A DNA stretch of 64,000 nucleotides, from NCBI RefSeq assembly GCF_034933565.1, contig NZ_JAYFNG010000006.1, positions 1 to 64,000 on the forward strand, given 5' to 3'. The notes under the pieces were generated by a model. That model was given only the letters and a program-made list of their open reading frames with translations, had not been told where the DNA came from and did not search any database. This DNA is from Raineyella sp034933565 (GTDB lineage: Bacteria > Actinomycetota > Actinomycetes > Propionibacteriales > Propionibacteriaceae). Numbering within the stretch: position 1 is the stretch's first letter; every line of letters begins with the position of its first letter. A program made the translations under genes and the position numbers. Of the stretch, positions 44,680-57,227 are shown piece by piece.

Positions 44680-45567
44680 TTAGACCATCGAGATGACCTG
44701 CTCGCGCGCGGCCCGACGCAGTGCATCGGCGTCCGGCCCCGCGCCCATCACACCACGACTCGTGGTCGGCAGCACATTCCCTAGTGAAGCGCCGAAAATC
44801 CGGGGGAGATCGGCCACCTTCCCGCCCTGGGCACCGATCCCGGGAGCCAGGATCGAGCCGTTGAAGGCATCCAGGTCGATGCCGGTGTCCAGCCGGGTGG
44901 CGCCGACGACCAGCCCCACCGGGCCCATCGCCCCCGGGCCGTTGGTCCCGGCGACACTGCTCCCGGTGACACTGCTCCCGCCGGCAGTGCTGTCGAGGAC
45001 CTGCCGGTTGGTCCCGGCGGCCTCGTCGACGATCTGCTGGGCGACCGGTCGGCCATCGGGGCCGGTGGCGAGCTGGACGTGGTCGCCCTCGGGGTTGGAG
45101 GTCCGGGCCAGGACGTACACGCCGCGACCGTGCTCGATGGCCAGGTCGAGGGCCGGGCGCAGCGAGCCGTAGCCGAGGTAGGGGCTCAGAGTGATCGCGT
45201 CGGCCGCCAGCGGTGCCCCCTCCACCAGGTAGGCCCGGGCGTACCCGGCCATCGTGGAGCCGATGTCGCCGCGCTTCACGTCGAGGATCGACAACGCGCC
45301 GGCCGCCCGGACGTCGGCCAGGACCTGCTCCAGCACGGCGATGCCGGCCGCGCCGTACTCCTCGAACAGGGCCGACTGCGGTTTGAAGACCGCGACGGTG
45401 CCGCCCAGCGCCTCGACCATGCCGCGGGCGCAGGCCTCGAGCCCGGCCACCGTCCGGGGCAGGCCCCAGCTCTCGAGGATGGCCGGGTGCGGGTCGATGC
45501 CGACGCAGAGCCGGCCGCGGGTGGCGGTCACGGTGGCGAGTCGGGCGGCGTAGCTGATCTCGGGCAT
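44680..45567 (-). CDS. pyrF: Orotidine 5'-phosphate decarboxylase (actinobacterial type)
   Basis: Last step of UMP synthesis; 295 residues, PyrF type 2 as found in mycobacteria. Substrate and catalytic motifs are RLCVGIDPHP, VAVFKPQSALFE and SILDVKRGDIGSTM with the Asp-Lys pair. The surface loop at about 190-215 has an unusual Gly/Ser/Thr/Val repeat (GGSSVTGSSVAGTN), probably an expansion. The ATG at 45567 follows AGGAGA. It follows pyrD. Confidence 0.94.
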   Translation of the reverse strand: MPEISYAARLATVTATRGRLCVGIDPHPAILESWGLPRTVAGLEACARGMVEALGGTVAVFKPQSALFEEYGAAGIAVLEQVLADVRAAGALSILDVKRGDIGSTMAGYARAYLVEGAPLAADAITLSPYLGYGSLRPALDLAIEHGRGVYVLARTSNPEGDHVQLATGPDGRPVAQQIVDEAAGTNRQVLDSTAGGSSVTGSSVAGTNGPGAMGPVGLVVGATRLDTGIDLDAFNGSILAPGIGAQGGKVADLPRIFGASLGNVLPTTSRGVMGAGPDADALRRAAREQVISMV

Positions 45568-45644
45568 GGTGTCTCCTGCGTGGCGGCCCGGGCCGCCGGA
45601 TCTGGTCGGCCCGACGGGGTGCCCGCCGGGAGACGGTCGGTGGG

Positions 45645-46769
45645 TCAGCCTCGTGGGACGGCGAGCCGGTCGGTGGTGAGTCGGTTGATGTCGCGGACCA
45701 GTCCGGGCCCGCTGTAGATGAAGCCGGTGAAGATCTGGACCAGCGACGCCCCGGCCTGGAGCATCGCCCGGGCGTCGTCGGCGGTCATGATGCCGCCGAC
45801 ACCGATCACCGGCAGGTCGGTGTGCGCCGTGACGTACGAGACGACCTCGAGGGCGCGGGCGGTCAGCGGCGCGCCGGACAGGCCGCCGGCCTGCCCGGCC
45901 AGCGGCCTGTCCTCGGGCGCCAGCCCGTCACGACCCAGCGTGGTGTTGGTGGCGATGATCCCGGCCGCCCCGGCCGCGGCGCAGACCTCCAGGGCCTGGT
46001 CGATCGCGGACCACTCGAGGTCGGGGGCGATCTTCACGAAGACCGGCACCGGGCCCAGCGTCGACTGGGACGACTCCTCCGCCTGGACGGCGGCCTCGTC
46101 GACCAGCGCGCGGACCAGGCCGGACAGCTCGTCGGCGCCCTGCAGGGACCGCAGGCCCGGCGTGTTGGGGCTCGACACGTTGATCGCCAGGTAGTCGACG
46201 AGGTGGACCAGCCGGCGCAGGGAGGACAGGTAGTCCTCGACCGCGTCCGCCAGCGCGACGACCTTGGTCTTGCCGATGGAGACCCCGACCGGCATCCCGG
46301 CGGCATGGTTGCCGCGCCGCACCCCGGCCAGCTCCAGCCGGGCGGCGATGGCCTCCGAGCCCGCGTTGTTGAAGCCCATCCGGTTGATCACCCCGTGGCT
46401 GGGGCGCAGCCGGAACATCCGCGGCTTGGGATTACCGGGCTGGGGCTGCCCGGTGACCGTGCCGAACTCGACGTGGGAGAAGCCCAGCCGGGCCCAGGCC
46501 ATCAGTGCCCGGGCGTCCTTGTCCATCCCCGCGGCGAGGCCGACCGGGCCGCCGAAGCGGATCCCGGCCACCTCCACCGGGGTGCCCCGGCTGCCGAAGG
46601 CCAGCTCCAGCAGGGCCCGGCGGGCGGGTGTCCGCCCCCACCAGGCGAGCCAGTCCAGCGTCGTCTCGTGGGCGACCTCCGGGTCTCCCCCACCCAGCCG
46701 GAACAGGGTCGGCCGGCCGACGCCGGCGTAGGCGGCGTCGACCAGGGCTCCGGGGATGTGTACGGCCAC
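45645..46769 (-). CDS. pyrD: Dihydroorotate dehydrogenase (quinone)
   Basis: Class 2, membrane-associated dihydroorotate dehydrogenase that passes electrons to quinone; about 374 residues. FMN and substrate motifs are GIRFGGPVGLAAGMDKDA, FVEFGTVT-like HVEFGTVTGQPQPGNP, NRMGFNNAG, INVSSPNTPGLR and the C-terminal QIFTGFIYSGPGLV. The frame is open further upstream, but the extra part is a low-complexity shadow of the carB tail. GTG 46769 begins one base after the carB stop. Confidence 0.93.
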   Translation of the reverse strand: MAVHIPGALVDAAYAGVGRPTLFRLGGGDPEVAHETTLDWLAWWGRTPARRALLELAFGSRGTPVEVAGIRFGGPVGLAAGMDKDARALMAWARLGFSHVEFGTVTGQPQPGNPKPRMFRLRPSHGVINRMGFNNAGSEAIAARLELAGVRRGNHAAGMPVGVSIGKTKVVALADAVEDYLSSLRRLVHLVDYLAINVSSPNTPGLRSLQGADELSGLVRALVDEAAVQAEESSQSTLGPVPVFVKIAPDLEWSAIDQALEVCAAAGAAGIIATNTTLGRDGLAPEDRPLAGQAGGLSGAPLTARALEVVSYVTAHTDLPVIGVGGIMTADDARAMLQAGASLVQIFTGFIYSGPGLVRDINRLTTDRLAVPRG

Positions 46770-46770
46770 C

Positions 46771-50229
<3,459 letters not shown>

Positions 50230-50230
50230 C

Positions 50231-51367
50231 TCAGGCCTCCATCAGGTCGACGAAGCGGTCGAACAGGTAGCTGGAGTCGTGCGGCCCGGCGGCCGCCTCC
50301 GGGTGGTACTGCACGGAGAAGGCCTTCATCCGGCCGTACGCGTCGTGCAGCGCGAGTCCCTCCACGACGTCGTCGTTGAGGTTGACGTGGCTCACCCGCG
50401 CCTCCCCGTACGGGGTGGCGGTGCCACCCTCGCGGGGGGCGTCGACGGCGAACCCGTGGTTGTGCGCGGTGACCTCGACCTTGCGGGTGGCCAGGTCCAT
50501 CACCGGCTGGTTGATGCCGCGGTGGCCGTACTTCAGCTTGTAGGTGCCGAAGCCCAGCGCCCGGCCGAAGAGCTGGTTGCCGAAGCAGATCCCGAAGAAC
50601 GGTGTGCCGGCCGCGAGCACCTGCTGCAGCAGGGCCACCTGGGCGTCGGCCGTGGCCGGGTCCCCCGGGCCGTTCGAGAAGAAGACCCCGTCGGGCCGGA
50701 TCGCCATCAGCTGCTCGTACGTCACATCGGCGGGGAAGACCGTGGTCTGCACGCCCCGCTCGGCCAGCCGGTGCGGGGTCATCGACTTGATGCCGAGGTC
50801 GACCGCGGCCAGGGTCAGCTGCCGGCCGGTCCGGCTCGTCCCGATCGCCGGCACCACGTACGGGGCGGCCGTCGTGACCTCGCCGACGAGGTTCTGCCCG
50901 GCCATCGAGGGCTGGGCCAGCACCCGCTCCAGCAGGGCCTGCGGGTCCGTCCCGACGGTGGAGATCGCCATCCGCATCGCGCCACGCTCGCGCAGGTGGC
51001 GGGTCAGCGCGCGGGTGTCGACACCGGCGATCCCGACGATCCCCTGGGCGGCCATCGCCTCCTCCAGGGTGCGCCGGGAACGCCAGTTGGAGGGCACCCG
51101 GGCGGGGTCACGGACGACGTAGCCGGCGACCCAGATCCGGTCGGACTCGTCGTCCTCGTCGTTCCAGCCGGTGTTGCCGATGTGCGGGGCGGTGGCCACG
51201 ACGATCTGGTTGCGGTAGGAGGGGTCGGTGAGGGTCTCCTGGTAACCGGTCATGCCGGTGGAGAACACCGCCTCACCGAAGGTCTCCCCCTCGGCCCCGA
51301 AGGACGTGCCGACGAAGGAACGGCCGTCCTCCAAGACGAGTAGTGCGCGGTGACGGACGACAGGCAT
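50231..51367 (-). CDS. carA: Carbamoyl-phosphate synthase small subunit
   Basis: Glutaminase subunit that channels ammonia to CarB; 378 residues. The N-terminal domain starts with ALLVLEDGRSFVGTSFGAEG. The class I glutamine amidotransferase domain has the nucleophile Cys in PFFGICFGNQLFGRALG and the His-Glu pair in VQYHPEAAAGPHD. It lies directly upstream of carB and downstream of nusB by 26 bases. pyrR, pyrB and pyrC, often placed before carA, are not here. Confidence 0.95.
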   Translation of the reverse strand: MPVVRHRALLVLEDGRSFVGTSFGAEGETFGEAVFSTGMTGYQETLTDPSYRNQIVVATAPHIGNTGWNDEDDESDRIWVAGYVVRDPARVPSNWRSRRTLEEAMAAQGIVGIAGVDTRALTRHLRERGAMRMAISTVGTDPQALLERVLAQPSMAGQNLVGEVTTAAPYVVPAIGTSRTGRQLTLAAVDLGIKSMTPHRLAERGVQTTVFPADVTYEQLMAIRPDGVFFSNGPGDPATADAQVALLQQVLAAGTPFFGICFGNQLFGRALGFGTYKLKYGHRGINQPVMDLATRKVEVTAHNHGFAVDAPREGGTATPYGEARVSHVNLNDDVVEGLALHDAYGRMKAFSVQYHPEAAAGPHDSSYLFDRFVDLMEA

Positions 51368-51393
51368 GGGAGGACGGGTCCTTTCGGGATCGG

Positions 51394-51813
51394 TCAGTCG
51401 AGGACGACGTTGTTCAGGACGCCACTGACGAATGTCGGGGATTCGTCGGTCGAGTACTCCTCGACCAGGGCGATGGCTTCGGTGACCGCGACGCCGATCG
51501 GCAGATCGAGGTAGACCATCTCGGTCACCGCGATCCGGCAGGCGGTGCGGTCGACCAGCGGCATGCGGTCGAGCGACCAGTCCTTGTCGAGCGCCGCACT
51601 GATGCGGGCGTCGACGTCGGCGGCGTGCTCGTCGAAGGCGCGGACGATCTCGCCGGTGTACTCACGCACCGGCGGTTCCGCGGCGTCCGTACGCTCGGTG
51701 AGCGTGGCCAGCACGGACCTGCCGCGCAGCTCCGCCTCGAACATGATGTCGAGCGCGCGCTTGCGGGCCTTGTGCCGGGTGGACGAGGGGTGGCGGGGGG
51801 CGGTCCCGGTCAC
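51394..51813 (-). CDS. nusB: Transcription antitermination factor NusB
   Basis: RNA-binding all-helical protein for rRNA antitermination and ribosome synthesis; 139 residues. Signature segments are STRHKARKRALDIMFEAELRG, DKDWSLDRMPLVDRTACRIA and AIALVEEYSTDESPTFVSGV, with NVVLD at the end. GTG 51813 overlaps the efp stop by four bases. Confidence 0.94.
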   Translation of the reverse strand: MTGTAPRHPSSTRHKARKRALDIMFEAELRGRSVLATLTERTDAAEPPVREYTGEIVRAFDEHAADVDARISAALDKDWSLDRMPLVDRTACRIAVTEMVYLDLPIGVAVTEAIALVEEYSTDESPTFVSGVLNNVVLD

Positions 51814-52367
51814 AGACGGCCGAGGTAATCGCCGGTGCGGGTGTCGACCTTGACGCGGTCCCCGACGTTGAGGAAGAGCGGGACCTGGATCTGACGTCCG
51901 GTCTGAAGAGTGGCCGGCTTGGTGCCGCCGGTGGAGCGATCGCCCTGCAGGCCGGGCTCGGTGTAGGTGATCTCCATCTCGACCGACGCGGGCAGTTCGA
52001 TGTAGAGCGGGGTGCCCTCGTGGATCGCGACGGTGGCGGTGTTCTCCTCGAGCAGGAAGTCCTTGGCGTCGCCGACGACCTCGGGGCGCAGCTCGAGCTG
52101 CTCGAAGCTGGTCACGTCCATGAAGACGTAGTTCTCACCGTCGTTGTAGAGGTACTGCATGTCCCGGCGGTCGACGGTGGCGGTGTCGACCTTGGTGTCG
52201 GAGTTGAACGTCTTGTCGACGATCTTGCCGGACATCACGTTCTTGATCTTCGTACGGACGACGGTGTTGCCCTTGCCCGGCTTGTGGTGCTGGAACCACA
52301 GCACCTGCCACAGCTGACCGTCCAGGTCGAGGATCATGCCGTTCTTGATGTCATTCGTGGAAGCCAC
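51810..52367 (-). CDS. efp: Translation elongation factor P
   Basis: Relieves ribosome stalling at polyproline; 185 residues, three beta-barrel domains. The tip of domain I reads QHHKPGKGNTVVRTK: Lys follows Pro-Gly, the usual position for the modified or functional residue. The domain III pattern TKPATLQTGRQIQVPLFLN is also intact. GTG 52367 follows AAAGGCGGAGAAGC. It starts the efp-nusB-carAB-pyrDF block; its promoter should lie in the repeat-rich gap up to 53006. Confidence 0.95.
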   Translation of the reverse strand: MASTNDIKNGMILDLDGQLWQVLWFQHHKPGKGNTVVRTKIKNVMSGKIVDKTFNSDTKVDTATVDRRDMQYLYNDGENYVFMDVTSFEQLELRPEVVGDAKDFLLEENTATVAIHEGTPLYIELPASVEMEITYTEPGLQGDRSTGGTKPATLQTGRQIQVPLFLNVGDRVKVDTRTGDYLGRL

Positions 52368-52873
52368 GCTTCTCCGCCTTTCGCCACCGCTCGCGGACCA
52401 CCCGGCCGGGCGGGCCGTCGGCCCAGTCTAGTCATACGCTCCTCCTTCGCCCAATCGGTCCGGAACGGGCGCCTCAGCCCTGTCACGCCTCGTCGCCTCG
52501 CCCACGTCCTGCGGGGTGCCGTGCCGTCGCTTCTGTGGGTCGCCGTCGCTTCGGCGGGTCGCCGCGCCGTCGATGCTCACGTAGGTCTTGGCGGTCACCG
52601 GGCCGCCGGGGACCGTCGCTTCTGCGGGTCGCCGCGCCCCTTCCGGTTGCCGTCACCTCCGTCGGGCGACGTCACCGGGTTGCCGTCGTCTCCACGGCCA
52701 GGTGGGAGGTCGTAGGTCCTCGGGTGGGCCGCCGCTCCTTCAGTTGACCGACGCTCCTTCAGCTGACCGACGAAGCTCGGTCGGCCTGCGCGAGGTACGT
52801 CAGCTGATGCGAGAACCATCGGCCGCCGCGGCCTCGGCGTTCTCCCGGTCAGCACCACGTCCGCGGTTACCGT
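52368..52873. other. Repeat-rich intergenic gap upstream of efp
   Basis: No gene is supported here. The stretch contains three imperfect copies of CCGTCGCTTCTGYGGGTCGCCG between about 52523 and 52640 and a doubled CTCCTTCAGYTGACCGAC near 52735-52770. It must also hold the efp promoter, which I cannot pinpoint. Confidence 0.5.
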
Positions 52874-52993
52874 GACCATCCTGATCCACCCTCTGGCGCA
52901 GCCACGACCATCCTGACCGCCCTCCGACGCAGCCACAACCATCCTGACCCGCCCTCCGACGCAGCCACAACCATCCTGACCGCCCTCCGGCGC
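52874..52993. repeat. Four tandem 31-32-base repeats before the aminotransferase gene
   Basis: Units start at 52874, 52906, 52937 and 52969 with the core ACCATCCTGACC and the end GCAGCCAC. The last copy runs into the probable -10 element of the aminotransferase gene. A regulator-binding array or a simple minisatellite are both possible. Confidence 0.8.
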
Positions 52994-52999
52994 TACCGT
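52994..52999 (+). promoter_or_regulatory. Probable -10 element of a leaderless aminotransferase transcript
   Basis: TACCGT ends seven bases before GTG 53007, and there is no Shine-Dalgarno sequence. The spacing is the same as for rpe, priA, fmt and metH. Confidence 0.4.
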
Positions 53000-53006
53000 G
53001 GTCGCC

Positions 53007-54197
53007 GTGACCCGATCCGCAGACTCACCCCTGGTGCCGCGGCTGCGCCCGTTCGGGACGACGATCTTCGCGTCGATGAGCGCGCTGGCCGCGCGGACGG
53101 GAGCGATCAACCTCGGACAGGGCTTCCCGGACACCGACGGGCCCGTCGAGGTGCTTGAGGCGGCGGCGCGGGCGATCCGGGCCGGTCACAACCAGTACCC
53201 ACCGGGGCGCGGCATCGCGCCGCTGCGGGAGGCGATCGCCGAGCATCAGCGCCGCTGGTACGGCCTGTCGTACGACCCGGCGACCCAGGTGCTGGTCACC
53301 GCCGGGGCGACCGAGGCGTTGACCGCCGCGATCCTGGCGTTGTGCGACACCGGCGACGAGGTGGTGGTGCTCGAGCCGACGTACGACTCCTACACCGCGG
53401 CGATCGCACTGGCCCGGGCGGTGCCCCGGCCGGTCCGGCTGCGGCACCCGTCGGCGACCGAACCCGGCTACCGGCTGGCCGAGGCCGACCTGCGGGCGGC
53501 GATCACGGACCGGACCCGGCTGCTGCTGATCAACACGCCGCACAATCCGACCGGTCACGTCCTCGGCCCCGACGAGCTCGACGCGGTCGCCCGGGTCGCA
53601 GTGGAGCACGACCTGGTGGTGATCACCGACGAGGTGTACGAGCACCTGCTCTTCGGCGGCCGGCCGTACGTCCCGCTGACGACGTTGCCCGGGATGGCGG
53701 AGCGGACCCTCCAGATCTCCTCGGCCGGCAAGACCTTCTCCATCACGGGCTGGAAGATCGGCTGGGTGTGCTCGACCCCCGAGCTGGTGGCCGCGGTGAC
53801 GACGGCCAAGCAGTTCCTCACGTACGTGAACGGCGCACCGTTCCAGTGGGCGGTGGCCGAGGGGCTGGCCCTGCCCGACGAGCGGTTCGCCGGGCTGAGC
53901 CGAGGGATGGAGGCCCAGCACGACGTCCTGCTGCCCGGCCTGGTGGCGGCCGGGATGACGGTCCACCCCACCGAGGGCACCTACTTCGTCACCGCCGACG
54001 TCGCCCCGTTGGGCTACGACGACGCGGTCGACTTCTGCTGGCGGCTGCCCGACCTGTGCGGGGTCGTCGCGGTGCCGAGCTCGGTCTTCTACGCCGACCC
54101 GACCGGGGCACGGTCCCTGGTGCGGTTCGCGTTCTGCAAACGCCCCGAGATCCTGGCCGAGGCGGCCGAGCGGCTCGCGGGGCTCAGAACCCGGTGA
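53007..54197 (+). CDS. PLP-dependent aminotransferase, class I/II
   Basis: Fold-type I aminotransferase of about 396 residues. Motifs are INLGQGFPDTDGP near the N-terminus, NQYPPGRG, TPHNPTGHVL for cofactor binding, VITDEVYEHL with Asp and Tyr, SSAGKTFSITGWKIGW with the PLP lysine, and a C-terminal RFAFCK with the substrate-carboxylate Arg. The pattern is that of the kynurenine/methionine aminotransferase and actinobacterial N-succinyldiaminopimelate aminotransferase (DapC) group; the substrate cannot be fixed. A GTG at 52998 is in frame, but 53007 fits the -10 spacing. It is a plus-strand gene inserted between aroKB and efp. Confidence 0.9.
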   Translation: MTRSADSPLVPRLRPFGTTIFASMSALAARTGAINLGQGFPDTDGPVEVLEAAARAIRAGHNQYPPGRGIAPLREAIAEHQRRWYGLSYDPATQVLVTAGATEALTAAILALCDTGDEVVVLEPTYDSYTAAIALARAVPRPVRLRHPSATEPGYRLAEADLRAAITDRTRLLLINTPHNPTGHVLGPDELDAVARVAVEHDLVVITDEVYEHLLFGGRPYVPLTTLPGMAERTLQISSAGKTFSITGWKIGWVCSTPELVAAVTTAKQFLTYVNGAPFQWAVAEGLALPDERFAGLSRGMEAQHDVLLPGLVAAGMTVHPTEGTYFVTADVAPLGYDDAVDFCWRLPDLCGVVAVPSSVFYADPTGARSLVRFAFCKRPEILAEAAERLAGLRTR

Positions 54198-54362
54198 CGC
54201 CGTGCACGGGGGTGTCGGTGCGGAAGCCGGGGGCGCAGGCCCGGAACCACGCCCCACCTCGTCGGTGAGGACGTCGGGGGCGGGCAGGGTCCGGATCTTG
54301 TAGTCGGACACGTCGCTCAACGTCAGCCGAGCGCGGACCGGCCGGGCGGCGAGCGTCCCCGG
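54198..54362 (-). pseudogene. C-terminal gene remnant between aroKB and the aminotransferase
   Basis: On the minus strand a protein-like frame without a start (LTLSDVSDYKIRTLPAPDVL) runs from 54362 to about 54256. It continues in the next frame as AWFRACAPGFRTDTPVHGV to a stop at the very end of the aminotransferase gene. One additional G in a GGGG run joins the two parts. The family is not recognised and the upstream part is absent, so it is a truncated gene, not only a frameshift. Confidence 0.45.
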
Positions 54363-56021
54363 TCAGCGACAGGTCGCGGCGTACGCCTCGGCCAGCAGAT
54401 CCTCGTCGACGCCCTCGGCGATCGTCGGGTCACCCAGCCCCCGCAGCACCACGAGCCGCAGCGTGTCACCACGGTTCTTCTTGTCCAACGCCATCGTGGC
54501 CCGCAGCTCCGGCCAGGCCTCCGCCTCGTACCGGACCGGCAGGCCGACCGCTCCGAGGAGCGTACGGTGCCGCGCGACCAGCGCCTCGTCGATCAGGCCC
54601 AGTCGACGGGCCACCTCGGCGACGAAGACCATCCCGACGCTGATCGCCTCGCCGTGGCGCCAGTGGAAGTGCTCGCGCTGTTCGATGGCGTGGGCCAGGG
54701 TGTGGCCGTAGTTGAGCTGTTCGCGGCCGATCCGGTCGGCGGTGCTGGTCCGCTCACGCAGGTCGCCGGTGACGACCCGGGCCTTCACCGCGATGCCGCG
54801 GCGGATCACCTCGGTCTGCAGGTCGCTCGCCGGGGCCAGGCCGCCGGCCACATCGCCCTCGACCAGATCGAGGATCTGCGGGTCGGCGATGAAACCGCAC
54901 TTGACCACTTCGGCCATCCCCGAGCGCAGCTCGCGCGGCTCCAGCGTGCGCAGCACGTCGGTGTCGCACAGCACACCGATCGGCTCGTGGAAGGCGCCGA
55001 CCAGGTTCTTGCCGGCACCGATGTTGATGCCGGTCTTGCCGCCCACGGCGGCGTCGACCATCGCCAGCACCGTGGTCGGCAGGTTGAGGAAGCGGACCCC
55101 GCGCAGCCAGGAGGCAGCGACAAACCCGGCCAGGTCGGTGGTCGCGCCACCGCCGAGCCCGATCACCAGGTCGGAACGGGTGAAGCCGGCGGCAGCGAGC
55201 CGGTCCCAGCAGTCGGCCAGCACGGTGACGGTCTTGGCCTCCTCACCGTCCGGCAGCTCGATCAGCAGCGTCTCGGCAGCGATCTCGCCGGCGATCCGAC
55301 CGGCGACGTCGCGCAGCACCGGCGGGTGCAGCACGGCGACCCGGCGGGTGTCGCCGACCAGCGACGCGACCCGGTCCAGCACGCCCGGCCCCACCTGCAC
55401 GGTGTACGGGGTCTCGGCGTGCACCTCGAGGCAGGTACGGGTGGCGATGCCGGTACGAGTGGCGGCGCCGGTGTGGGCGGTAGGAAGCACCAGGTCGGCC
55501 ACCGCGTCGAGGACGGCGTCGGCGACCTGCTCGGGGGTCCTGGTGTCGGTCCCGACCCGGTGGGTGGCCAGCGCCGCGTAGGTCGGCAGCCGCTTCTCCA
55601 GCAGCGCACGCATCTGGCCACGGACGTTGCCGAGCAGCAGCGGCCGGGCGACGTTGAGCCCGACCCGGTCGGCGGCGTGCCCGGCCGCGACCTCCAGCCA
55701 CACCACCGTGTGGCCGGCCAGGCCGTCGCGGATGGCGGGGGTCATCGGCGCGCCGCCGCCGAGGCTGATAACCGCGGGACGGTCGAGCAGCTCAAGGGTG
55801 ACGGTGCTCTCCAGCGCGCGGAAGGCGGCCTCCCCGTCGTAGGCGAAGATGTCGCGGACCGTACGGCCGGCCCGCTGCTCGATGACATCGTCGACGTCGA
55901 GGAACTCACAGCCGAGCCGGTCGGCGAGCAGCCGCCCGACGGTGGACTTGCCGGCACCGGGCGCACCGATCAGGACGAGCGGACGGGCCAGCCCGGCCCG
56001 GGCCTCGGAGGTCTCGCTCAT
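54363..56021 (-). CDS. aroKB: Fused shikimate kinase/3-dehydroquinate synthase
   Basis: Bifunctional enzyme of the shikimate pathway, 552 residues. The AroK part (about 1-172) has P-loop GAPGAGKSTVG, FLDVDDVIEQRAGRTVRDIF and ISLGGGAP. The AroB part (about 200-552) has GLGGGATTDLAGFVAASWLR, NLPTTVLAMVDAAVGGKTGI, EVVKCGFIADP and LNYGHTLAHAIE with NAD and zinc ligands. Between them lies a short Thr/Gly/Ala linker (HTGAATRTGIATRT) with repeat character like the CarB tail. The fusion is known in Propionibacteriaceae and some other actinobacteria. It overlaps aroC by four bases. Confidence 0.95.
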   Translation of the reverse strand: MSETSEARAGLARPLVLIGAPGAGKSTVGRLLADRLGCEFLDVDDVIEQRAGRTVRDIFAYDGEAAFRALESTVTLELLDRPAVISLGGGAPMTPAIRDGLAGHTVVWLEVAAGHAADRVGLNVARPLLLGNVRGQMRALLEKRLPTYAALATHRVGTDTRTPEQVADAVLDAVADLVLPTAHTGAATRTGIATRTCLEVHAETPYTVQVGPGVLDRVASLVGDTRRVAVLHPPVLRDVAGRIAGEIAAETLLIELPDGEEAKTVTVLADCWDRLAAAGFTRSDLVIGLGGGATTDLAGFVAASWLRGVRFLNLPTTVLAMVDAAVGGKTGINIGAGKNLVGAFHEPIGVLCDTDVLRTLEPRELRSGMAEVVKCGFIADPQILDLVEGDVAGGLAPASDLQTEVIRRGIAVKARVVTGDLRERTSTADRIGREQLNYGHTLAHAIEQREHFHWRHGEAISVGMVFVAEVARRLGLIDEALVARHRTLLGAVGLPVRYEAEAWPELRATMALDKKNRGDTLRLVVLRGLGDPTIAEGVDEDLLAEAYAATCR

Positions 56022-57214
56022 GCGTGGATCGCCAGCCCTCGCGCGGCGACGTCGGCCAGGTAGGCCTGGTGGTTGCGCCGGGTCTCAGCGACCGAGTCAC
56101 CGCCGAACTTCTCCAGGCAGGCGTCGGCCAGGACCAGGGCGACCATCGCCTCGGCGACGACACCGGCCGCGGGGACGGCACAGACGTCGGACCGCTGATG
56201 GTGGGCGACCGCCGGCTCCCCGGTGGAGGTGTCCAGGGTCCGCAGGGCCCGCGGCACGGTGGCGATCGGCTTCATCGCCGCCCGGACCCGCAGCAGCTCG
56301 CCGGTGCTCATCCCGGCCTCGGTGCCGCCGGCGTGCTGTGACAACCGGAGGATGCCCTCGGTGCCGGGAGTGATCTCGTCGTGTGCCTGCGAACCGCGGA
56401 CCCGGGCCAGCTCGAAGCCGTCGCCGACCTCGACGCCCTTGATCGCCTGGATGCCCATCAGCGCCGCGGCCAGCCGGGCGTCCAGCCGGCGGTCCCAGTG
56501 CACGTGCGAGCCGATGCCCGCGGGCACACCCCAGGCGAGCACCTCGACGACACCGCCGAGGGTGTCGCCCGCCTCGTGGCAGGCGTCGATCTCGGCGACC
56601 ATCCGTGTCGAGGTCGCGGGGTCGGCGCAGCGCACCGGGTCGGCGTCGATCCGCGACAGGTCGGCGATCGTCGGGTACAGGCCGGTCGGCGCCGTCACCG
56701 GGCCGAGCTCGACGACGTGGGACAGCACGGTGATGCCGTACGCCTGCTCGAGGAAGTTGGTGGCCACCCGGCCCAGCGCCACCCGGGCAGCGGTCTCCCG
56801 CGCGGAGGCGCGCTCCAGCAGCGGTCGGGCCTCGTCCCAGTCGTACTTCTGCATGCCGGCGAGATCGGCGTGGCCCGGCCGTGGCCGGGTCAGCCGGGCG
56901 CCGCGGGCCTGGCCGGCCAGCACCTCGGGGTCGACCGGGTCGGGCGACATCACGGTCTCCCACTTGGGCCACTCGGTGTTGCCGATCTCGATGGCGACCG
57001 GGGACCCGAGCGTCTCGCCGAGCCGTACGCCACCGATCATGGTGACCTTGTCCGCCTCGAACGCCATCCGGGCGCCGCGGCCGTAGCCGAGGCGGCGCCG
57101 GGCCAGCGAGTCGGCGATGTCCTGCGACGTCACCCGGATGTGGGAGGGCATCCCCTCGAGGACGGCCACCAGGGCCTGTCCGTGGGACTCTCCGGCAGTC
57201 AACCAACGCACCAT
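56018..57214 (-). CDS. aroC: Chorismate synthase
   Basis: Final shikimate-pathway step, from EPSP to chorismate, with reduced FMN; 398 residues. N-terminal MVRWLTAGESHGQALVAVLE, RRRLGYGRGARMAFEAD, GNTEWPKWE, RPGHADLAG and the C-terminal RSDVCAVPAAGVVAEAMVA are diagnostic. ATG 57214 is set by the family N-terminus; the frame upstream overlaps the aroE end region. It follows aroE by 13 bases. Confidence 0.96.
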   Translation of the reverse strand: MVRWLTAGESHGQALVAVLEGMPSHIRVTSQDIADSLARRRLGYGRGARMAFEADKVTMIGGVRLGETLGSPVAIEIGNTEWPKWETVMSPDPVDPEVLAGQARGARLTRPRPGHADLAGMQKYDWDEARPLLERASARETAARVALGRVATNFLEQAYGITVLSHVVELGPVTAPTGLYPTIADLSRIDADPVRCADPATSTRMVAEIDACHEAGDTLGGVVEVLAWGVPAGIGSHVHWDRRLDARLAAALMGIQAIKGVEVGDGFELARVRGSQAHDEITPGTEGILRLSQHAGGTEAGMSTGELLRVRAAMKPIATVPRALRTLDTSTGEPAVAHHQRSDVCAVPAAGVVAEAMVALVLADACLEKFGGDSVAETRRNHQAYLADVAARGLAIHA

Positions 57215-57227
57215 GGGGGCTACTCTC

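Noticed and set aside
52595..53134. Minus-strand frame with internal Gly/Gln/Asp repeats
   Set aside because: The repeated peptide simply reflects the tandem DNA repeats and overlaps the aminotransferase start; no ribosome site.
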